Assembly (NCBI RefSeq): GCF_022513585.1
Contig: NZ_JAKWBF010000005.1
Location: forward strand, 124,001 to 188,000
Origin: Gordonia gummivorans
GTDB lineage: Bacteria; Actinomycetota; Actinomycetes; Mycobacteriales; Mycobacteriaceae
DNA: 64,000 nt
Direction of reading: 5' to 3'
Positions 18,057 to 30,589 of this stretch are shown in pieces. Below the pieces are notes generated by a model that ran no database searches, had not been told where the DNA came from, and saw nothing but the letters and a program-made list of their open reading frames with translations. Every line of letters begins with the position of its first letter. Position 1 is the first letter of the stretch. Position numbers and translations under genes: made by a program.

Positions 18057-19559
18057 ATGGCACACACAACAACCGAAGTGGTCATCAGCGATCGGCAGCG
18101 ACTGCCGAAGGCGGGGGATGACGCCCCCACACACATCACCAGCGGCTCCGGATGGTCGGGACGAACGTGGCTACTCCTGGTCGTCCTGGCCGGAGCACTG
18201 TTCCTCGACGGACTCGACATCTCCATGGTCGGAGTGGCCTTGCCGTCCATCGGTGCGGATCTGGGTATGGCGCAATCGGAACTGCAGTGGATCGTCAGTG
18301 CGTACGTGCTCGGATATGGGGGCCTTCTGCTGCTCGGCGGCCGGGCCAGCGACCTCTTCGGCCGCCGTCGTGTGTTCCTCACCGCGCTCGCGGTGTTCGG
18401 CGTCGCGTCGGTGGTGAGTGCCGTCGTCGACGTCAACGCGCTCGTCATCGGGTTGCGCTTCGTCAAGGGCATCGCGGCGGCTTTCACGGTTCCGGCCGGT
18501 CTGTCGATCATCACGACCACGTTCGCCGAGGGGCCTGCGCGCAACCGCGCACTGTCCATCTACACCGTCTGCGGCGCCAGCGGCTTCTCTCTCGGCCTCG
18601 TGTTCGGTGGCCTGCTCACCGAGTTGTCCTGGCGCGCAACCCTGTTGTTCCCCGGGCCGGTGGCATTGCTGCTGCTCTTCGCGGGACTGCGGGTGATCCC
18701 GGCCGTCCGACGCAGGCCGGTCGACTGGGCACATTTCGACGTCGCCGGCGCAACGACGAGCACCGCGGCCTTGTTGTTGCTGGTGCTCGGGGTGGTGCGC
18801 GCGCCCGAGGTGGGCTGGGCGGCGCCGGCAACCCTTGCGGTGTTCGGTGCGGCCGCAGCGTCGTCGGTCGCCTTCGTCGTCATCGAGCGTCGGCATCGGC
18901 ATCCGCTGCTGCGACTGGGCATCCTGCGTTCGGTGACCCTCGTCCACGCGAATCTGTCGGGGGCGCTCATGTTCGGCGGGTATGTCGCATTCCAGTTCGT
19001 GGTGACCCTCTACCTGCAGGACACGCTCGGCTGGTCGCCGCTCATGATGGCCCTGGGTTTCCTGCCCGCGGGTCTCATCGTGGCCGCCAGTGCCGTCAAG
19101 ATGGATCGCGTACTCGACCGAGTTCCGACGCCGGTGCTCATGATCGGCGGATTCGCGGCCTTCCTCGGCGGCTACCTCTGGTTCGCGCGGACGGAACCGG
19201 GCATGGGCTTTGCCGAGTTCCTCTTGCCCACCATCGTCCTGCTGGGAATCGGGTTCGCGTTGACGTTTCCGTCGGTCAACGCGCAGGGCACGGCCGGGGT
19301 GGCCGACGACGAGCAGGGCCTCGCGTCCGGGCTGGTCAATACGAGCGTTCAGGTCGGTGGGGCGGTGATGCTCGCCGTGGTCACTGCGATCCTCACGGCA
19401 TCGGAGCAACCGGCCGGGTCGGGCGGTCTGCCCGGCGGGATGACGACGGCGATCTGGTTGGTCAGCGCCCTGTCGGTGATCGGATTGGTGGGAGCGCTGG
19501 GTGTGTCCTGGCGGACGCGCCGATCCGCTCGAGCGATTCCGCTGCCGGCGAACACTTGA
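18057..19559 (+). CDS. MFS transporter, EmrB/QacA-like drug:H+ antiporter family
   Basis: About 500 residues, multiple hydrophobic segments consistent with a 14-helix exporter. [18 protein letters not shown] matches the family's helix-1 motif, and [14 protein letters not shown] is motif A in the first cytoplasmic loop. The frame opens at 18033, but that ATG lies inside the operator array; the ATG at 18057 is more likely. The gene is divergent from marR and probably exports a toxic compound sensed by it. Confidence 0.88.
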   Translation: MAHTTTEVVISDRQRLPKAGDDAPTHITSGSGWSGRTWLLLVVLAGALFLDGLDISMVGVALPSIGADLGMAQSELQWIVSAYVLGYGGLLLLGGRASDLFGRRRVFLTALAVFGVASVVSAVVDVNALVIGLRFVKGIAAAFTVPAGLSIITTTFAEGPARNRALSIYTVCGASGFSLGLVFGGLLTELSWRATLLFPGPVALLLLFAGLRVIPAVRRRPVDWAHFDVAGATTSTAALLLLVLGVVRAPEVGWAAPATLAVFGAAAASSVAFVVIERRHRHPLLRLGILRSVTLVHANLSGALMFGGYVAFQFVVTLYLQDTLGWSPLMMALGFLPAGLIVAASAVKMDRVLDRVPTPVLMIGGFAAFLGGYLWFARTEPGMGFAEFLLPTIVLLGIGFALTFPSVNAQGTAGVADDEQGLASGLVNTSVQVGGAVMLAVVTAILTASEQPAGSGGLPGGMTTAIWLVSALSVIGLVGALGVSWRTRRSARAIPLPANT

Positions 19560-19577
19560 TTTGCAGCCGTCGCCCTT

Positions 19578-19609
19578 GAGTGCTGGCACTCGCATGTATA
19601 GAGTGCTAG
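19578..19609 (+). promoter_or_regulatory. CIRCE element (HrcA operator) upstream of groES
   Basis: CTGGCACTC (19583-19591), nine bases, GAGTGCTAG (19601-19609) form the classic CIRCE inverted repeat bound by HrcA. A further GAGTGC at 19578 makes a second, tight dyad with the first arm (GAGTGC-TG-GCACTC). The spacer contains a -10-like TATAGAG, so repressor binding would block the promoter directly. Confidence 0.9.
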
Positions 19610-19707
19610 GTGGCACTGAACAAGCCTCGGCACCCGCGACGACGAGGTTTTTCCAGGGCCATGAACGTGCAGATTCTTTCTCAGTACGAAAGTTGAGGAC
19701 TCACATC

Positions 19708-20007
19708 GTGGCGAGCGTGAACATCAAGCCGCTTGAGGACAAGATCCTGGTGCAGGCCGTAGAGGCCGAGACGACCACCGCGTCGGGTCTGGTCATTCCG
19801 GACACCGCCAAGGAGAAGCCGCAGGAAGGCACCGTCATCGCGGTCGGCGAGGGTCGGGTGACCGAGCAGGGCAACCGCGTCCCCGTCGACGTCAAGGAAG
19901 GTGACACCGTCATCTACAGCAAGTACGGGGGCACCGAGATCAAGTACGCCGGCGAGGAGTACCTGATCCTGTCGGCACGTGACGTGCTGGCTGTCATCGG
20001 CAAGTAA
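19708..20007 (+). CDS. groES: co-chaperonin GroES
   Basis: 99 residues from GTG 19708 ([16 protein letters not shown]). The protein forms the heptameric lid of the GroEL chamber. The mobile loop region [21 protein letters not shown] and the [16 protein letters not shown] segment are standard. The open frame runs upstream into the promoter, but CIRCE and family length fix this start. Transcribed with groEL1 under CIRCE. Confidence 0.98.
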   Translation: MASVNIKPLEDKILVQAVEAETTTASGLVIPDTAKEKPQEGTVIAVGEGRVTEQGNRVPVDVKEGDTVIYSKYGGTEIKYAGEEYLILSARDVLAVIGK

Positions 20008-20031
20008 GACCCGCGAGAACATCGCGAGTCC

Positions 20032-20073
20032 CACCCGCCCCGGCGGCCCGTTTCACGGGCGCCGGGGCGGGTG
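20032..20073 (+). other. long GC-rich stem-loop between groES and groEL1
   Basis: CACCCGCCCCGGC (20032-20044) pairs perfectly with GCCGGGGCGGGTG (20061-20073), and inner GCCCG/CGGGC arms extend the stem to a TTTCA loop with one bulged G. There is no T-run. It may be an attenuator, a partial terminator or an RNA-processing/stability element that sets the groES:groEL1 ratio. Confidence 0.6.
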
Positions 20074-20114
20074 TGTTCGGCCCCTACATTCGTTTCTTCA
20101 TTTCACGAAAGTGA

Positions 20115-21731
<1,617 letters not shown>

Positions 21732-21750
21732 CGGTTCCCGCTGGAACGAC

Positions 21751-21792
21751 AATCGGGGGCTCCCGCTCGAGAAGAGCGGGAGCCCCCCGATT
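21751..21792. terminator. strong hairpin between convergent groEL1 and whiB3
   Basis: AATCGGGGGCTCCCGCTC (21751-21768) pairs with GAGCGGGAGCCCCCCGATT (21774-21792) around a five-base loop, with one bulged base. It lies between two convergent genes and would work in both directions. No long T-run, as is usual in actinobacteria. Confidence 0.8.
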
Positions 21793-21809
21793 CGTCTGTG
21801 TTCAGCGGG

Positions 21810-22106
21810 TCAGCTGGCGATCCGGCGGCCGACGCCACGCTTCATGAGGATGCTGCGTTCGGATTCCGACAGTCCACCCCAGATGCCGTAGGGCTCGGCG
21901 ACCGCCAATGCGTGCTCGCGGCACTGCGCGATGACAGGGCATTGGTGGCACATCTCCTTGGCGCGCCGCTCACGCTGCGCACGGGCCCGGCCACGCTCGC
22001 CGTCGGGATGGAAGAACATCGCCGAGTCGACACCGCGACAGAGACCCTGCATCTGCCAGTCCCAGATATCTGCGTTCGGGCCGGGGAGATGATTGGGCTG
22101 GGGCAT
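21810..22106 (-). CDS. whiB3: WhiB-family iron-sulfur regulator WhiB3
   Basis: 98 residues. Four cysteines at 23, 53, 56 and 62 (LC, MCHQC, QC) form the [4Fe-4S] ligand set, followed by the GIWGG turn (75-79) and a basic C-terminus (MKRGVGRR). The N-terminus MPQPNHLPGPNADIW and the gene position beside groEL1 match WhiB3, a redox sensor that works with the primary sigma factor. The frame opens at 22151, but ATG 22106 gives the family N-terminus. Confidence 0.93.
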   Translation of the reverse strand: MPQPNHLPGPNADIWDWQMQGLCRGVDSAMFFHPDGERGRARAQRERRAKEMCHQCPVIAQCREHALAVAEPYGIWGGLSESERSILMKRGVGRRIAS

Positions 22107-22485
22107 GGCAGCTACTCCTAGGTCGGTCGTCAATTTCCTAACGCAAGGCACACATTAAGCGGGCCTGAGAAACGCAGTCAATACCGCCAAAACCCCTGCT
22201 AACCAGGGTAAGAATCTCGTGTTTGTTAACGGCTGGTTAGGTAAGCGGACCGCGATACCACATCGTTCCGGTACCGGAAACGCCACCCGTGATACCTACG
22301 CGGACAGGCACTGTGACCTGCGAATAGTGGTTCTGAGAACGATTCGGAGCGGTCGCAGGGTGATGTTGCACCGTGTGTGGGCGATTGTGTTTGATTTACC
22401 CATACGAAACCTACGGATAATCTGCTGGTGATGTGGCGTTGGAATTAACGTTTGTGACCGTTCGTTAAATTCATGCAAACCCAAA
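22107..22485. other. divergent intergenic region with inverted repeat and promoter-like boxes
   Basis: No convincing gene. It is less GC-rich than its surroundings. CTAACCAG (22199-22206) and CTGGTTAG (22233-22240) form a perfect 8-bp inverted repeat 26 bases apart. TTGATT (22391) with GATAAT (22416) at 19-bp spacing is a weak promoter candidate for the plus-strand gene. Both whiB3 and the 22486 gene must be driven from here. Confidence 0.5.
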
Positions 22486-23349
22486 TTGAACGTGGTGAGC
22501 CAGAACACTTCTCCAGGGGGAAACATCACATCTGAACTGCGCGGACGGGGCTCCGATGACGGATACGAGAACTGGCGCGATGCCGTACATGCCGGGGGAC
22601 AGGGCGATGTCGCCGACGCCCTCACCCGCCTGCACCGCATCCAGGCACGACCCGACTGTCCGGACGACCTGCGTTCGCTGTGTTGGAGTACCGCGGCGTC
22701 ACTGTATCGACAAGCAGGCCGACACGCGGCCGCGACGACGTTGGACGGACGAGCCGCCGGTGCTGCAGTTTCTATGACCGGCGACTCGAATCGCTGGCCG
22801 CGTGCGGCCTTGGCCGACGCGCTGATCGGCCTGGCAGCCGACAATCTCGGCCTCCTGCGCTTCGGTGCCTCGCGACGGCTGCTCGACCGCGCACGCGTCG
22901 TGCTCGCCGACGTCGGCGCTCGCGACCCCGCACAGTGGAGCGCCGACGACTGGGACGACGGTGGCCGGGGGTGGTTACGCATGCTGTGGGTGCGGTCGGA
23001 GCTGGCCATGTACAGCGGCGACGGGCAGACCGCAGTCGAGTTCGCCCAGAATGCGGTCGAGACCGTCGCAGGTGTCGATTCGGGGCCGACTACCCGCCAC
23101 CGCATCAAGACAGACCTCATCGCCGCAGCAGCCCAGGCGTCGGTCGGAAACAGTACGGGCGCAGCCGAGGTGGCCCGAATCCTTGCCCGCCGGGCAGCCG
23201 ACGAAGGACTGTTACCTCTGCAGTGGGCCGCGTCGTCGTTGCTCCAGGGTGTCGGCGCGGCGTCGACTACCGAGCGTGACCTGCACGTTCAACTCGAAAC
23301 CACGCTCCGACGCAAGGGCATGCCGTTCACGTCGGCTAAGGATCGCTAA
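22486..23349 (+). CDS. conserved hypothetical, TPR-like helical protein (Rv3415c position)
   Basis: About 287 residues. Helix-rich with repeats resembling tetratricopeptide pairs (YRQAGRHAAATTLDGRAAG, ADALIGLAADNLGLLRFGAS, in parts), no signal peptide. The start is uncertain: TTG 22486, GTG 22492 or GTG 22495 are in frame and none has a good ribosome site. It lies between whiB3 and sigD exactly where M. tuberculosis has Rv3415c, as I recall. It might be a helper of sigma-D signalling, but this is only from position. Confidence 0.75.
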   Translation: MNVVSQNTSPGGNITSELRGRGSDDGYENWRDAVHAGGQGDVADALTRLHRIQARPDCPDDLRSLCWSTAASLYRQAGRHAAATTLDGRAAGAAVSMTGDSNRWPRAALADALIGLAADNLGLLRFGASRRLLDRARVVLADVGARDPAQWSADDWDDGGRGWLRMLWVRSELAMYSGDGQTAVEFAQNAVETVAGVDSGPTTRHRIKTDLIAAAAQASVGNSTGAAEVARILARRAADEGLLPLQWAASSLLQGVGAASTTERDLHVQLETTLRRKGMPFTSAKDR

Positions 23350-23459
23350 GGTAAACGAGGGCTTGCCGCGGGTCGATCGCGACTGTAGGTGTGCGGGGGG
23401 TCTTATCAGGACCGGTGAGTTCGGTCAACCGACATGTAACACGGGGATTCCTACTGACG

Positions 23460-24047
23460 ATGAAGCTGACAGGTGGTGAGTTGGACGACGCTGTCCGTGC
23501 CGCAGGGCAAGGGGACAGGGTCGCGCTCACGTCAGTTCTCGAAAGTGTGCAGGATCCCATTCTGCGCTACTGCCGAGGGCGAATTGGAGTCGGAGAACGC
23601 CATTTGTTCTCCGCCGATGACATAGCGCAGGAGGCGTTGATGGCGGTGATGACCGCGTTGCCCAGGTACCAGGACCAGGGTAAGCCGTTCATGGCCTTCG
23701 TCTACGGCATCGCGTCGCACAAGGTGGCCGACGCACTGCGAGTGGCGGGGCGGGTGAAGGCCGATCCGGTTGATGCGGTGCCCGAGGTCACCAACGTCAC
23801 CGGCGGGCCAGAACAGCTCGCACTCGACGCCGACGCCAGCAGACGGATGCGGGCACTGCTCGACATCCTCCCGGAGAAGCAGCGTGAAGTGCTGGTGCTG
23901 CGCTTGGTGGTCGGGATGTCCGCCGAGGAAACCGCAGCAGCGGTGGGAAGTACGCCCGGGGCGGTTCGGGTCGCCCAGCACCGGGCATTGGCAAAGCTGA
24001 AGAACGAGTTGAACAGGACAGGAGGGTCAAATGAACGACGCGCATGA
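23460..24047 (+). CDS. sigD: ECF-type RNA polymerase sigma factor SigD
   Basis: About 195 residues from ATG 23460; in-frame GTGs at 23391 and 23415 are alternatives. Region 2 shows LFSADDIAQEALMAVMTALPRY and FVYGIASHKVADALR; region 4 shows LLDILPEKQREVLVLRLVVGMSAEETAAAVG (in parts) followed by GAVRVAQHRALAKLK, the DNA-reading helix. The next gene overlaps its end by 17 bp and is its anti-sigma factor, as in M. tuberculosis sigD-rsdA. Confidence 0.93.
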   Translation: MKLTGGELDDAVRAAGQGDRVALTSVLESVQDPILRYCRGRIGVGERHLFSADDIAQEALMAVMTALPRYQDQGKPFMAFVYGIASHKVADALRVAGRVKADPVDAVPEVTNVTGGPEQLALDADASRRMRALLDILPEKQREVLVLRLVVGMSAEETAAAVGSTPGAVRVAQHRALAKLKNELNRTGGSNERRA

Positions 24048-25128
24048 CTGGCGTCATCGCCGGGCGAACACCGGCAATGACCCCCTGCCCGACAATCACG
24101 GCGGCCCGACCGGGCCGGTCGACTGGCCCCGCGACGGGGCTGACGGCGAGCCGGTCGACATCTCGCAGGTCGCCTTCGACGACCAGTTCATCGACGCGTT
24201 GTCGCGCGACGTACCGGTGGAGACCCGTGACGACGAGGAGTACCAACTCGCCGCGCTGCTGTCGGACTGGCGCCACGGGATCGTGGACCAGCCGGCACCG
24301 GAGTTGCCGACAGTCGACGAGGTCGAACGCGCCATCGCCGCCACCGAGCGTGCGAGTCGGGGTAAGCGGATGGTCCGCCATCTCCGCGTGATCTCGGGTG
24401 CTGCCGCGATCGTCATCGTGGCTGCCGCAGGTCTCACCGTGCTGTCGGAGGGTTCGCAGCCCGGAGATCCGTTGTGGCCGGTCAAGAAGGTCGTATTTGC
24501 ACAGGCCGCATCCGAGACCCAAGCCGCTCATGACGTGCGGTCGAATCTCGAGCAGGCCGAAGCGGCGATGGCCATCGGCGACACTTCGGCCGCGGCGAGC
24601 TATATCGCCAAGGCGGAGAGCCAGATGGGGCCGATGCGTAAGGGCGACACGCGAGATCAGATGAACGATTGGATCTCCCGTTTGCGTGCGGGCACTGCGA
24701 AATCCGCGAGCCCGACCGGCAGTCCGTCGACGACCGGCCCGGGCTCGGTGACCACGTCACCGGGTGATGACTCGACCACGGTCGATCCGCGTACGCGGAC
24801 CGGAACCGACGCCCGAACGACTCCTCCGGAATCGACCAATCCGCGCACCGACACCACGACACCGGGGACGACGCCGCCGACAACACCGCGCGGCGACACA
24901 CCGACCACGACCAACCCGCCCGGACCCGGACCGTCCAACCCGCCGGGACCCGGACCGACGAATCCACCGGAAACGACGCGACCGACGGTCGTCCCGACCA
25001 CGACCTTCACGACGGCGGTGCCGCTACCACCGCCGTCGTCGACGTTGCAGAGCACGCCGGCCGATGTCCCCGACGAGCCGGTTCCGACGATCACGACGAC
25101 CACCACCACGGCGGTTCCGTCGCGCTGA
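24031..25128 (+). CDS. rsdA: anti-sigma-D factor RsdA, single-pass membrane protein
   Basis: 365 residues. The cytoplasmic N-terminus (about 1-112) should bind SigD; one transmembrane helix follows at about 118-137 (ISGAAAIVIVAAAGLTVL). Residues 150-205 are a charged helical segment. From about 225 to the end it is Pro/Thr-rich with NPPGPGP-type repeats, expected outside the membrane. It overlaps sigD by 17 bp, giving translational coupling. Release of SigD is thought to involve regulated proteolysis in M. tuberculosis. The outer tail seems longer than in that species. Confidence 0.88.
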   Translation: MNDAHDWRHRRANTGNDPLPDNHGGPTGPVDWPRDGADGEPVDISQVAFDDQFIDALSRDVPVETRDDEEYQLAALLSDWRHGIVDQPAPELPTVDEVERAIAATERASRGKRMVRHLRVISGAAAIVIVAAAGLTVLSEGSQPGDPLWPVKKVVFAQAASETQAAHDVRSNLEQAEAAMAIGDTSAAASYIAKAESQMGPMRKGDTRDQMNDWISRLRAGTAKSASPTGSPSTTGPGSVTTSPGDDSTTVDPRTRTGTDARTTPPESTNPRTDTTTPGTTPPTTPRGDTPTTTNPPGPGPSNPPGPGPTNPPETTRPTVVPTTTFTTAVPLPPPSSTLQSTPADVPDEPVPTITTTTTTAVPSR

Positions 25129-27216
<2,088 letters not shown>

Positions 27217-27244
27217 GTGAAGCGGACAGCAGAAAGGCGCACCG

Positions 27245-28402
27245 GTGCGTGATCTCGTCGAATTCGGTATGGGCAGAACCGCCCGACGGACCTACGAGCT
27301 GGATGACATCAGCATCGTGCCGTCACGGCGAACCCGATCGTCCAAGGATGTGTCGACGGCATGGCAGATCGATGCCTACCGGTTCGAGGCGCCTATCCTG
27401 AGCCATCCCACCGACGCGCTCGTCTCCCCGCAGATGGCCGTGGAGCTGGGCAAGCTCGGTGCCCTCGGCGTCATCAACGGCGAGGGACTGTGGGCTCGGC
27501 ATCGCGACGTCGACGCCAAGATCGCCGAACTGGTCAAGATCGCGGCCGAGGACCCGGATCCCTATGCGGCCGTGCGGCATCTGCAGAAGTTGCATGCAGC
27601 GCCACTGGACAGTGGACTGCTCGCCGAGGCGGTGTCGCAGGTCCGTGAGGCCGGTGTGACCACGGCGGTGCGGGTCAGTCCGCAACATGCGCCCGAGCTG
27701 ACGCCCGCGTTGTTGGCTGCGGGCGTGGAGATCCTCGTCGTGCACGGCACCATCATCTCGGCCGAGCATGTGGCGCAGGTGGATTCGGAGGGCGCGACGC
27801 GAGAACCGTTGAACCTCAAGACCTTCATCGCCGACCTCGACATCCCGGTGATCGCGGGCGGCGTCCACGATCACCGCACCGCATTGCATCTGATGCGGAC
27901 CGGCGCGGCAGGCGTGATCGTCGGCTACGGTTCGGCCACCGGCGCGACCACGACCGGTGAGGTTCTCGGAATCGGAGTACCCATGGCCACAGCGATCGCC
28001 GACGCCGCCGCGGCCCGCCGGGACTACCTCGACGAGACCGGCGGCAGGTACGTCCATGTGATCGCCGACGGCGACATTCACACCTCCGGTGACCTGATCA
28101 AGGCGATCGCGTGCGGAGCGGACGCCGCAGTGCTGGGGACGCCGCTGGCCGCGAGTGCGTCGGCCCCTGGTCGTGGCTGGTACTGGCCGTCGGCGGCAGC
28201 GCATCCGGATACCCCGCGTGGTGCTTTGCTCCAGGTGGCGATCGATGAGGATCGGCCCACGCTCGACCGGGTGCTCACCGGTCCATCCGACGACCCGTTC
28301 GGAGAGTTGAACCTGGTGGGCGCGCTGCGACGGGCCATGGCCAAGGCCGGATACTGCGATCTCAAGGAGTTCCAGAAGGTGGGCCTCTCGGTCCACCGGT
28401 GA
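27245..28402 (+). CDS. guaB3: IMP dehydrogenase-family protein GuaB3
   Basis: 385 residues from GTG 27245. A barrel of the IMPDH/GMP reductase family without CBS domains (YELDDISIVPSRRTRSSKDV at the N-terminus). The loop that carries the catalytic Cys in GuaB2 reads VGYGSATGATTTGEVLG here, with no Cys at that place, so the chemistry or role differs. Later IADGDIHTSGDLIKAIACGADA is the conserved phosphate-site region. It is co-transcribed with guaB2 in this order in mycobacteria. Confidence 0.93.
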   Translation: MRDLVEFGMGRTARRTYELDDISIVPSRRTRSSKDVSTAWQIDAYRFEAPILSHPTDALVSPQMAVELGKLGALGVINGEGLWARHRDVDAKIAELVKIAAEDPDPYAAVRHLQKLHAAPLDSGLLAEAVSQVREAGVTTAVRVSPQHAPELTPALLAAGVEILVVHGTIISAEHVAQVDSEGATREPLNLKTFIADLDIPVIAGGVHDHRTALHLMRTGAAGVIVGYGSATGATTTGEVLGIGVPMATAIADAAAARRDYLDETGGRYVHVIADGDIHTSGDLIKAIACGADAAVLGTPLAASASAPGRGWYWPSAAAHPDTPRGALLQVAIDEDRPTLDRVLTGPSDDPFGELNLVGALRRAMAKAGYCDLKEFQKVGLSVHR

Positions 28403-28407
28403 CCCGC

Positions 28408-28437
28408 GTCACGCTATGTGACAATGTGCGTTAGTAT
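28408..28437 (+). promoter_or_regulatory. dyad and -10 box in front of choD
   Basis: GTCAC-GCTAT-GTGAC (28408-28422) is a perfect 5-bp-arm dyad placed where a -35 would be, followed by TAGTAT at 28432-28437. The choD ATG lies only eight bases later, so transcription would be leaderless. The dyad could be a CRP/GlxR-like or other activator site; the sequence does not decide which. Confidence 0.4.
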
Positions 28438-28445
28438 GGTTGCTC

Positions 28446-30191
28446 ATGGCAGCCCCATGTGATTTCGACGTGCTCATCATCGGTTCCGGATTCGGCGGGA
28501 GCGTGAGTGCGCTGCGCCTGGTGGAAAAGGGATACCGGGTCGGTGTCATCGAGGCCGGCCGGCGCTTTGAGGACGAGGAATTCGCGAAGACCAGCTGGCG
28601 CCTGCACAAGTGGCTGTGGGCGCCGAAGCTGGGCCTCTACGGCATTCAGCGGATACATGCGCTGAAGGACGTCATGATCATGGCGGGTGCGGGCGTAGGT
28701 GGCGGGTCGCTCAACTACGCGAACACCCTGTACAAGCCGCCGACCCCGTTCTTCACCGATCCGCAGTGGAACCACATCACCGATTGGGAGGACGAGCTCA
28801 CTCCCTACTACGACCAGGCACGACGCATGCTGGGTGTGGTGACCAATCCGACCTTCACCGAGTCCGATCGGGTGATGAAAGAGGTCGCCACGGAGATGGG
28901 TGTCGCCGACACCTTCACCTCGACGCCGGTCGGCGTGTTCTTCGGTGCCAAGACCGGCCTCGACGGCGAGCCGGGCGAGACCGTGGCCGATCCGTACTTC
29001 GGCGGTGTGGGACCGGCGCGCACGGCCTGCACCGAATGCGGCGCGTGCATGACAGGGTGTCGGGTCGGCGCCAAGAACACCCTGATGAAGAACTACCTGG
29101 GACTCGCCGAACGTCGTGGGGCCACCATCATCGCGCGCACCACCGTCGACTCGCTCGAGCAGAAGACCGACGGCACATGGTCGGTGGGCACGCACGGGTC
29201 GTCGTCATGGGGTCCGCTGGGTCGTCGGGCCCGCGTCTACACCGCGGGGCAGGTGATCGTCGCGGCCGGCACCTTCAATACGCAGCGATTGATGCATCAC
29301 GCGAAACATACGACGCTGCCGGGGATCTCGGACGCGATGGGCGAGCTGACGAGGACCAACTCGGAGTCGATCCTTGGTGCGATGGCCGGGAAATTCGATC
29401 CCGCACACGACTATTCGCGCGGCGTGGCGATCACGTCGTCCTTCCATCCGGAATCCAACACCCACATCGAGCCGGTGCGTTATGGCAAGGGCTCCAACGC
29501 GATCGCTTACCTACAGACGGCGCTGACCGACGGCGGATCCCCGGCGAACCGGTTCGGGCAGTTCCTCCGGCAGGTCATCCGGAATCCGTTCTTGCTGGTG
29601 CGACTCCTGGTGGTACGCAAGTGGAGCCAACGCACGGTGATCGCACTGGTCATGCAGAACAACAACAACTCGCTGACCACCTTCGTGCGCAAGCGTGGAC
29701 CGTTGCGCTACATCACGTCCAAGCAAGGCATCGGCGAACCCAATCCGACCTGGATCCCCAAGGGCAACGAGGCCACTCGACGGATCGCGGGCAAGCTGCC
29801 GAACGGACTCGCCGGCGGCACGTGGGGAGACATCGTGAACATGCCGCTCACCGCGCACTACCTCGGCGGCTGCGCCATCTCCGACGACCCGAAAGCCGGT
29901 GTCATCGACCCGTATCACCGCGTGTGGAACTATCCGACCCTGCACGTCACCGACGGCGCGTCGATCTCGGCGAACCTCGGTGTCAACCCGTCCCTGACGA
30001 TCTGCGCGCAGGCCGAGCGTGCGATGGCGTTGTGGCCCAACAAGGGCGAGAATGACCAGCGTCCCGCACAGGGCCGTCCGTACGAGCGGATCAGTCCATG
30101 CGCTCCCACGGCGCCGGTGGTGCCGGAATCCGCGCCCGGAGCGCTGCGCTTGCCGATTACTCCGGTCGAGCGGATCGTGCACACCAGCTGA
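28446..30191 (+). CDS. choD: GMC-type flavoenzyme, ChoD cholesterol-oxidase homologue
   Basis: 581 residues. GSGFGGS at 13-19 is the FAD-binding motif and GAGVGGGSLNYANTLYKPP follows. HYLGGCAISDDPKAGVIDPYHRVWNYPTLHVTDGASIS (in pieces HYLGGCAIS and LHVTDGASIS) is the C-terminal GMC region. Cys195, 198, 201 and 205 (C-x2-C-x2-C-x3-C) look like a ferredoxin-type iron-sulfur site, which classical secreted cholesterol oxidases lack. There is no signal peptide. Length and position after guaB3 match M. tuberculosis ChoD. Whether it oxidises sterols is uncertain. Confidence 0.9.
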   Translation: MAAPCDFDVLIIGSGFGGSVSALRLVEKGYRVGVIEAGRRFEDEEFAKTSWRLHKWLWAPKLGLYGIQRIHALKDVMIMAGAGVGGGSLNYANTLYKPPTPFFTDPQWNHITDWEDELTPYYDQARRMLGVVTNPTFTESDRVMKEVATEMGVADTFTSTPVGVFFGAKTGLDGEPGETVADPYFGGVGPARTACTECGACMTGCRVGAKNTLMKNYLGLAERRGATIIARTTVDSLEQKTDGTWSVGTHGSSSWGPLGRRARVYTAGQVIVAAGTFNTQRLMHHAKHTTLPGISDAMGELTRTNSESILGAMAGKFDPAHDYSRGVAITSSFHPESNTHIEPVRYGKGSNAIAYLQTALTDGGSPANRFGQFLRQVIRNPFLLVRLLVVRKWSQRTVIALVMQNNNNSLTTFVRKRGPLRYITSKQGIGEPNPTWIPKGNEATRRIAGKLPNGLAGGTWGDIVNMPLTAHYLGGCAISDDPKAGVIDPYHRVWNYPTLHVTDGASISANLGVNPSLTICAQAERAMALWPNKGENDQRPAQGRPYERISPCAPTAPVVPESAPGALRLPITPVERIVHTS

Positions 30192-30267
30192 TCGCATGAC
30201 CCGCGATTCTGATCCGAAGAGGTCGGTGACTAGCGCTCTGAACTGCGCGTAAGCGTCCACCACCCCA

Positions 30268-30330
30268 CCGCTCTCTGAGGTGCCCGAGGCGCCGGCCGAG
30301 GGATGCCTCGAAGGGCAGGCGAACGGGCCA
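30268..30330 (-). repeat. repeat family 1, single (right-type) end
   Basis: CCGCTCTCTGAGGTGC (30268-30283) followed by a GC-rich stretch and GCCTCGAAGGGC matches, with changes, the first 50 bases of the copy at 30590. No partner end is visible before repeat family 2 begins at 30352. Confidence 0.6.
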
Positions 30331-30351
30331 CGTCAGCGAGGCGCCGGACCA

Positions 30352-30468
30352 CTGAAAGTAGGGGAAGGTTCTTCCCCTACTTTCTGCCCCTGCTTGTTGA
30401 GTCGTCCGCGAGAAAATTCGCGGGGAGGACTCCAGGGGTAGGGGACGAGTTTCTTCCCCTATTTTTCG
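30352..30468. repeat. repeat family 2, copy 1
   Basis: Starts CTGAAAGTAGGGGAAG and holds several nested dyads: GTAGGGGAAG-GTT-CTTCCCCTAC (30358-30380), CCGCGAGAA/TTCGCGG (about 30406-30422) and a third TAGGGGA ... TTCCCCTA pair (30439-30461). The same order of dyads is found at 40728-40834. Confidence 0.7.
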
Positions 30469-30589
30469 TGGATCATCGTTGCCGCGCCGCGCTCCACGGC
30501 CCTCTTCCCGCCTCCACGATCGCCGCCGCAGGCGGCGGGTGGGTCGCTGACTCGAGGAACTCGGTGACCGACCCGCTGACCCGTACGTT

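Noticed and set aside
22219..22431. 70-codon frame in the whiB3 upstream region
   Set aside because: No ribosome site, no recognisable protein pattern, and it would occupy the divergent promoter region.
24700..25128. Tandem DNA repeats in the rsdA tail as a mobile or satellite element
   Set aside because: They encode an in-frame Pro/Thr-rich extracellular tail, common in anti-sigma and wall-spanning proteins.
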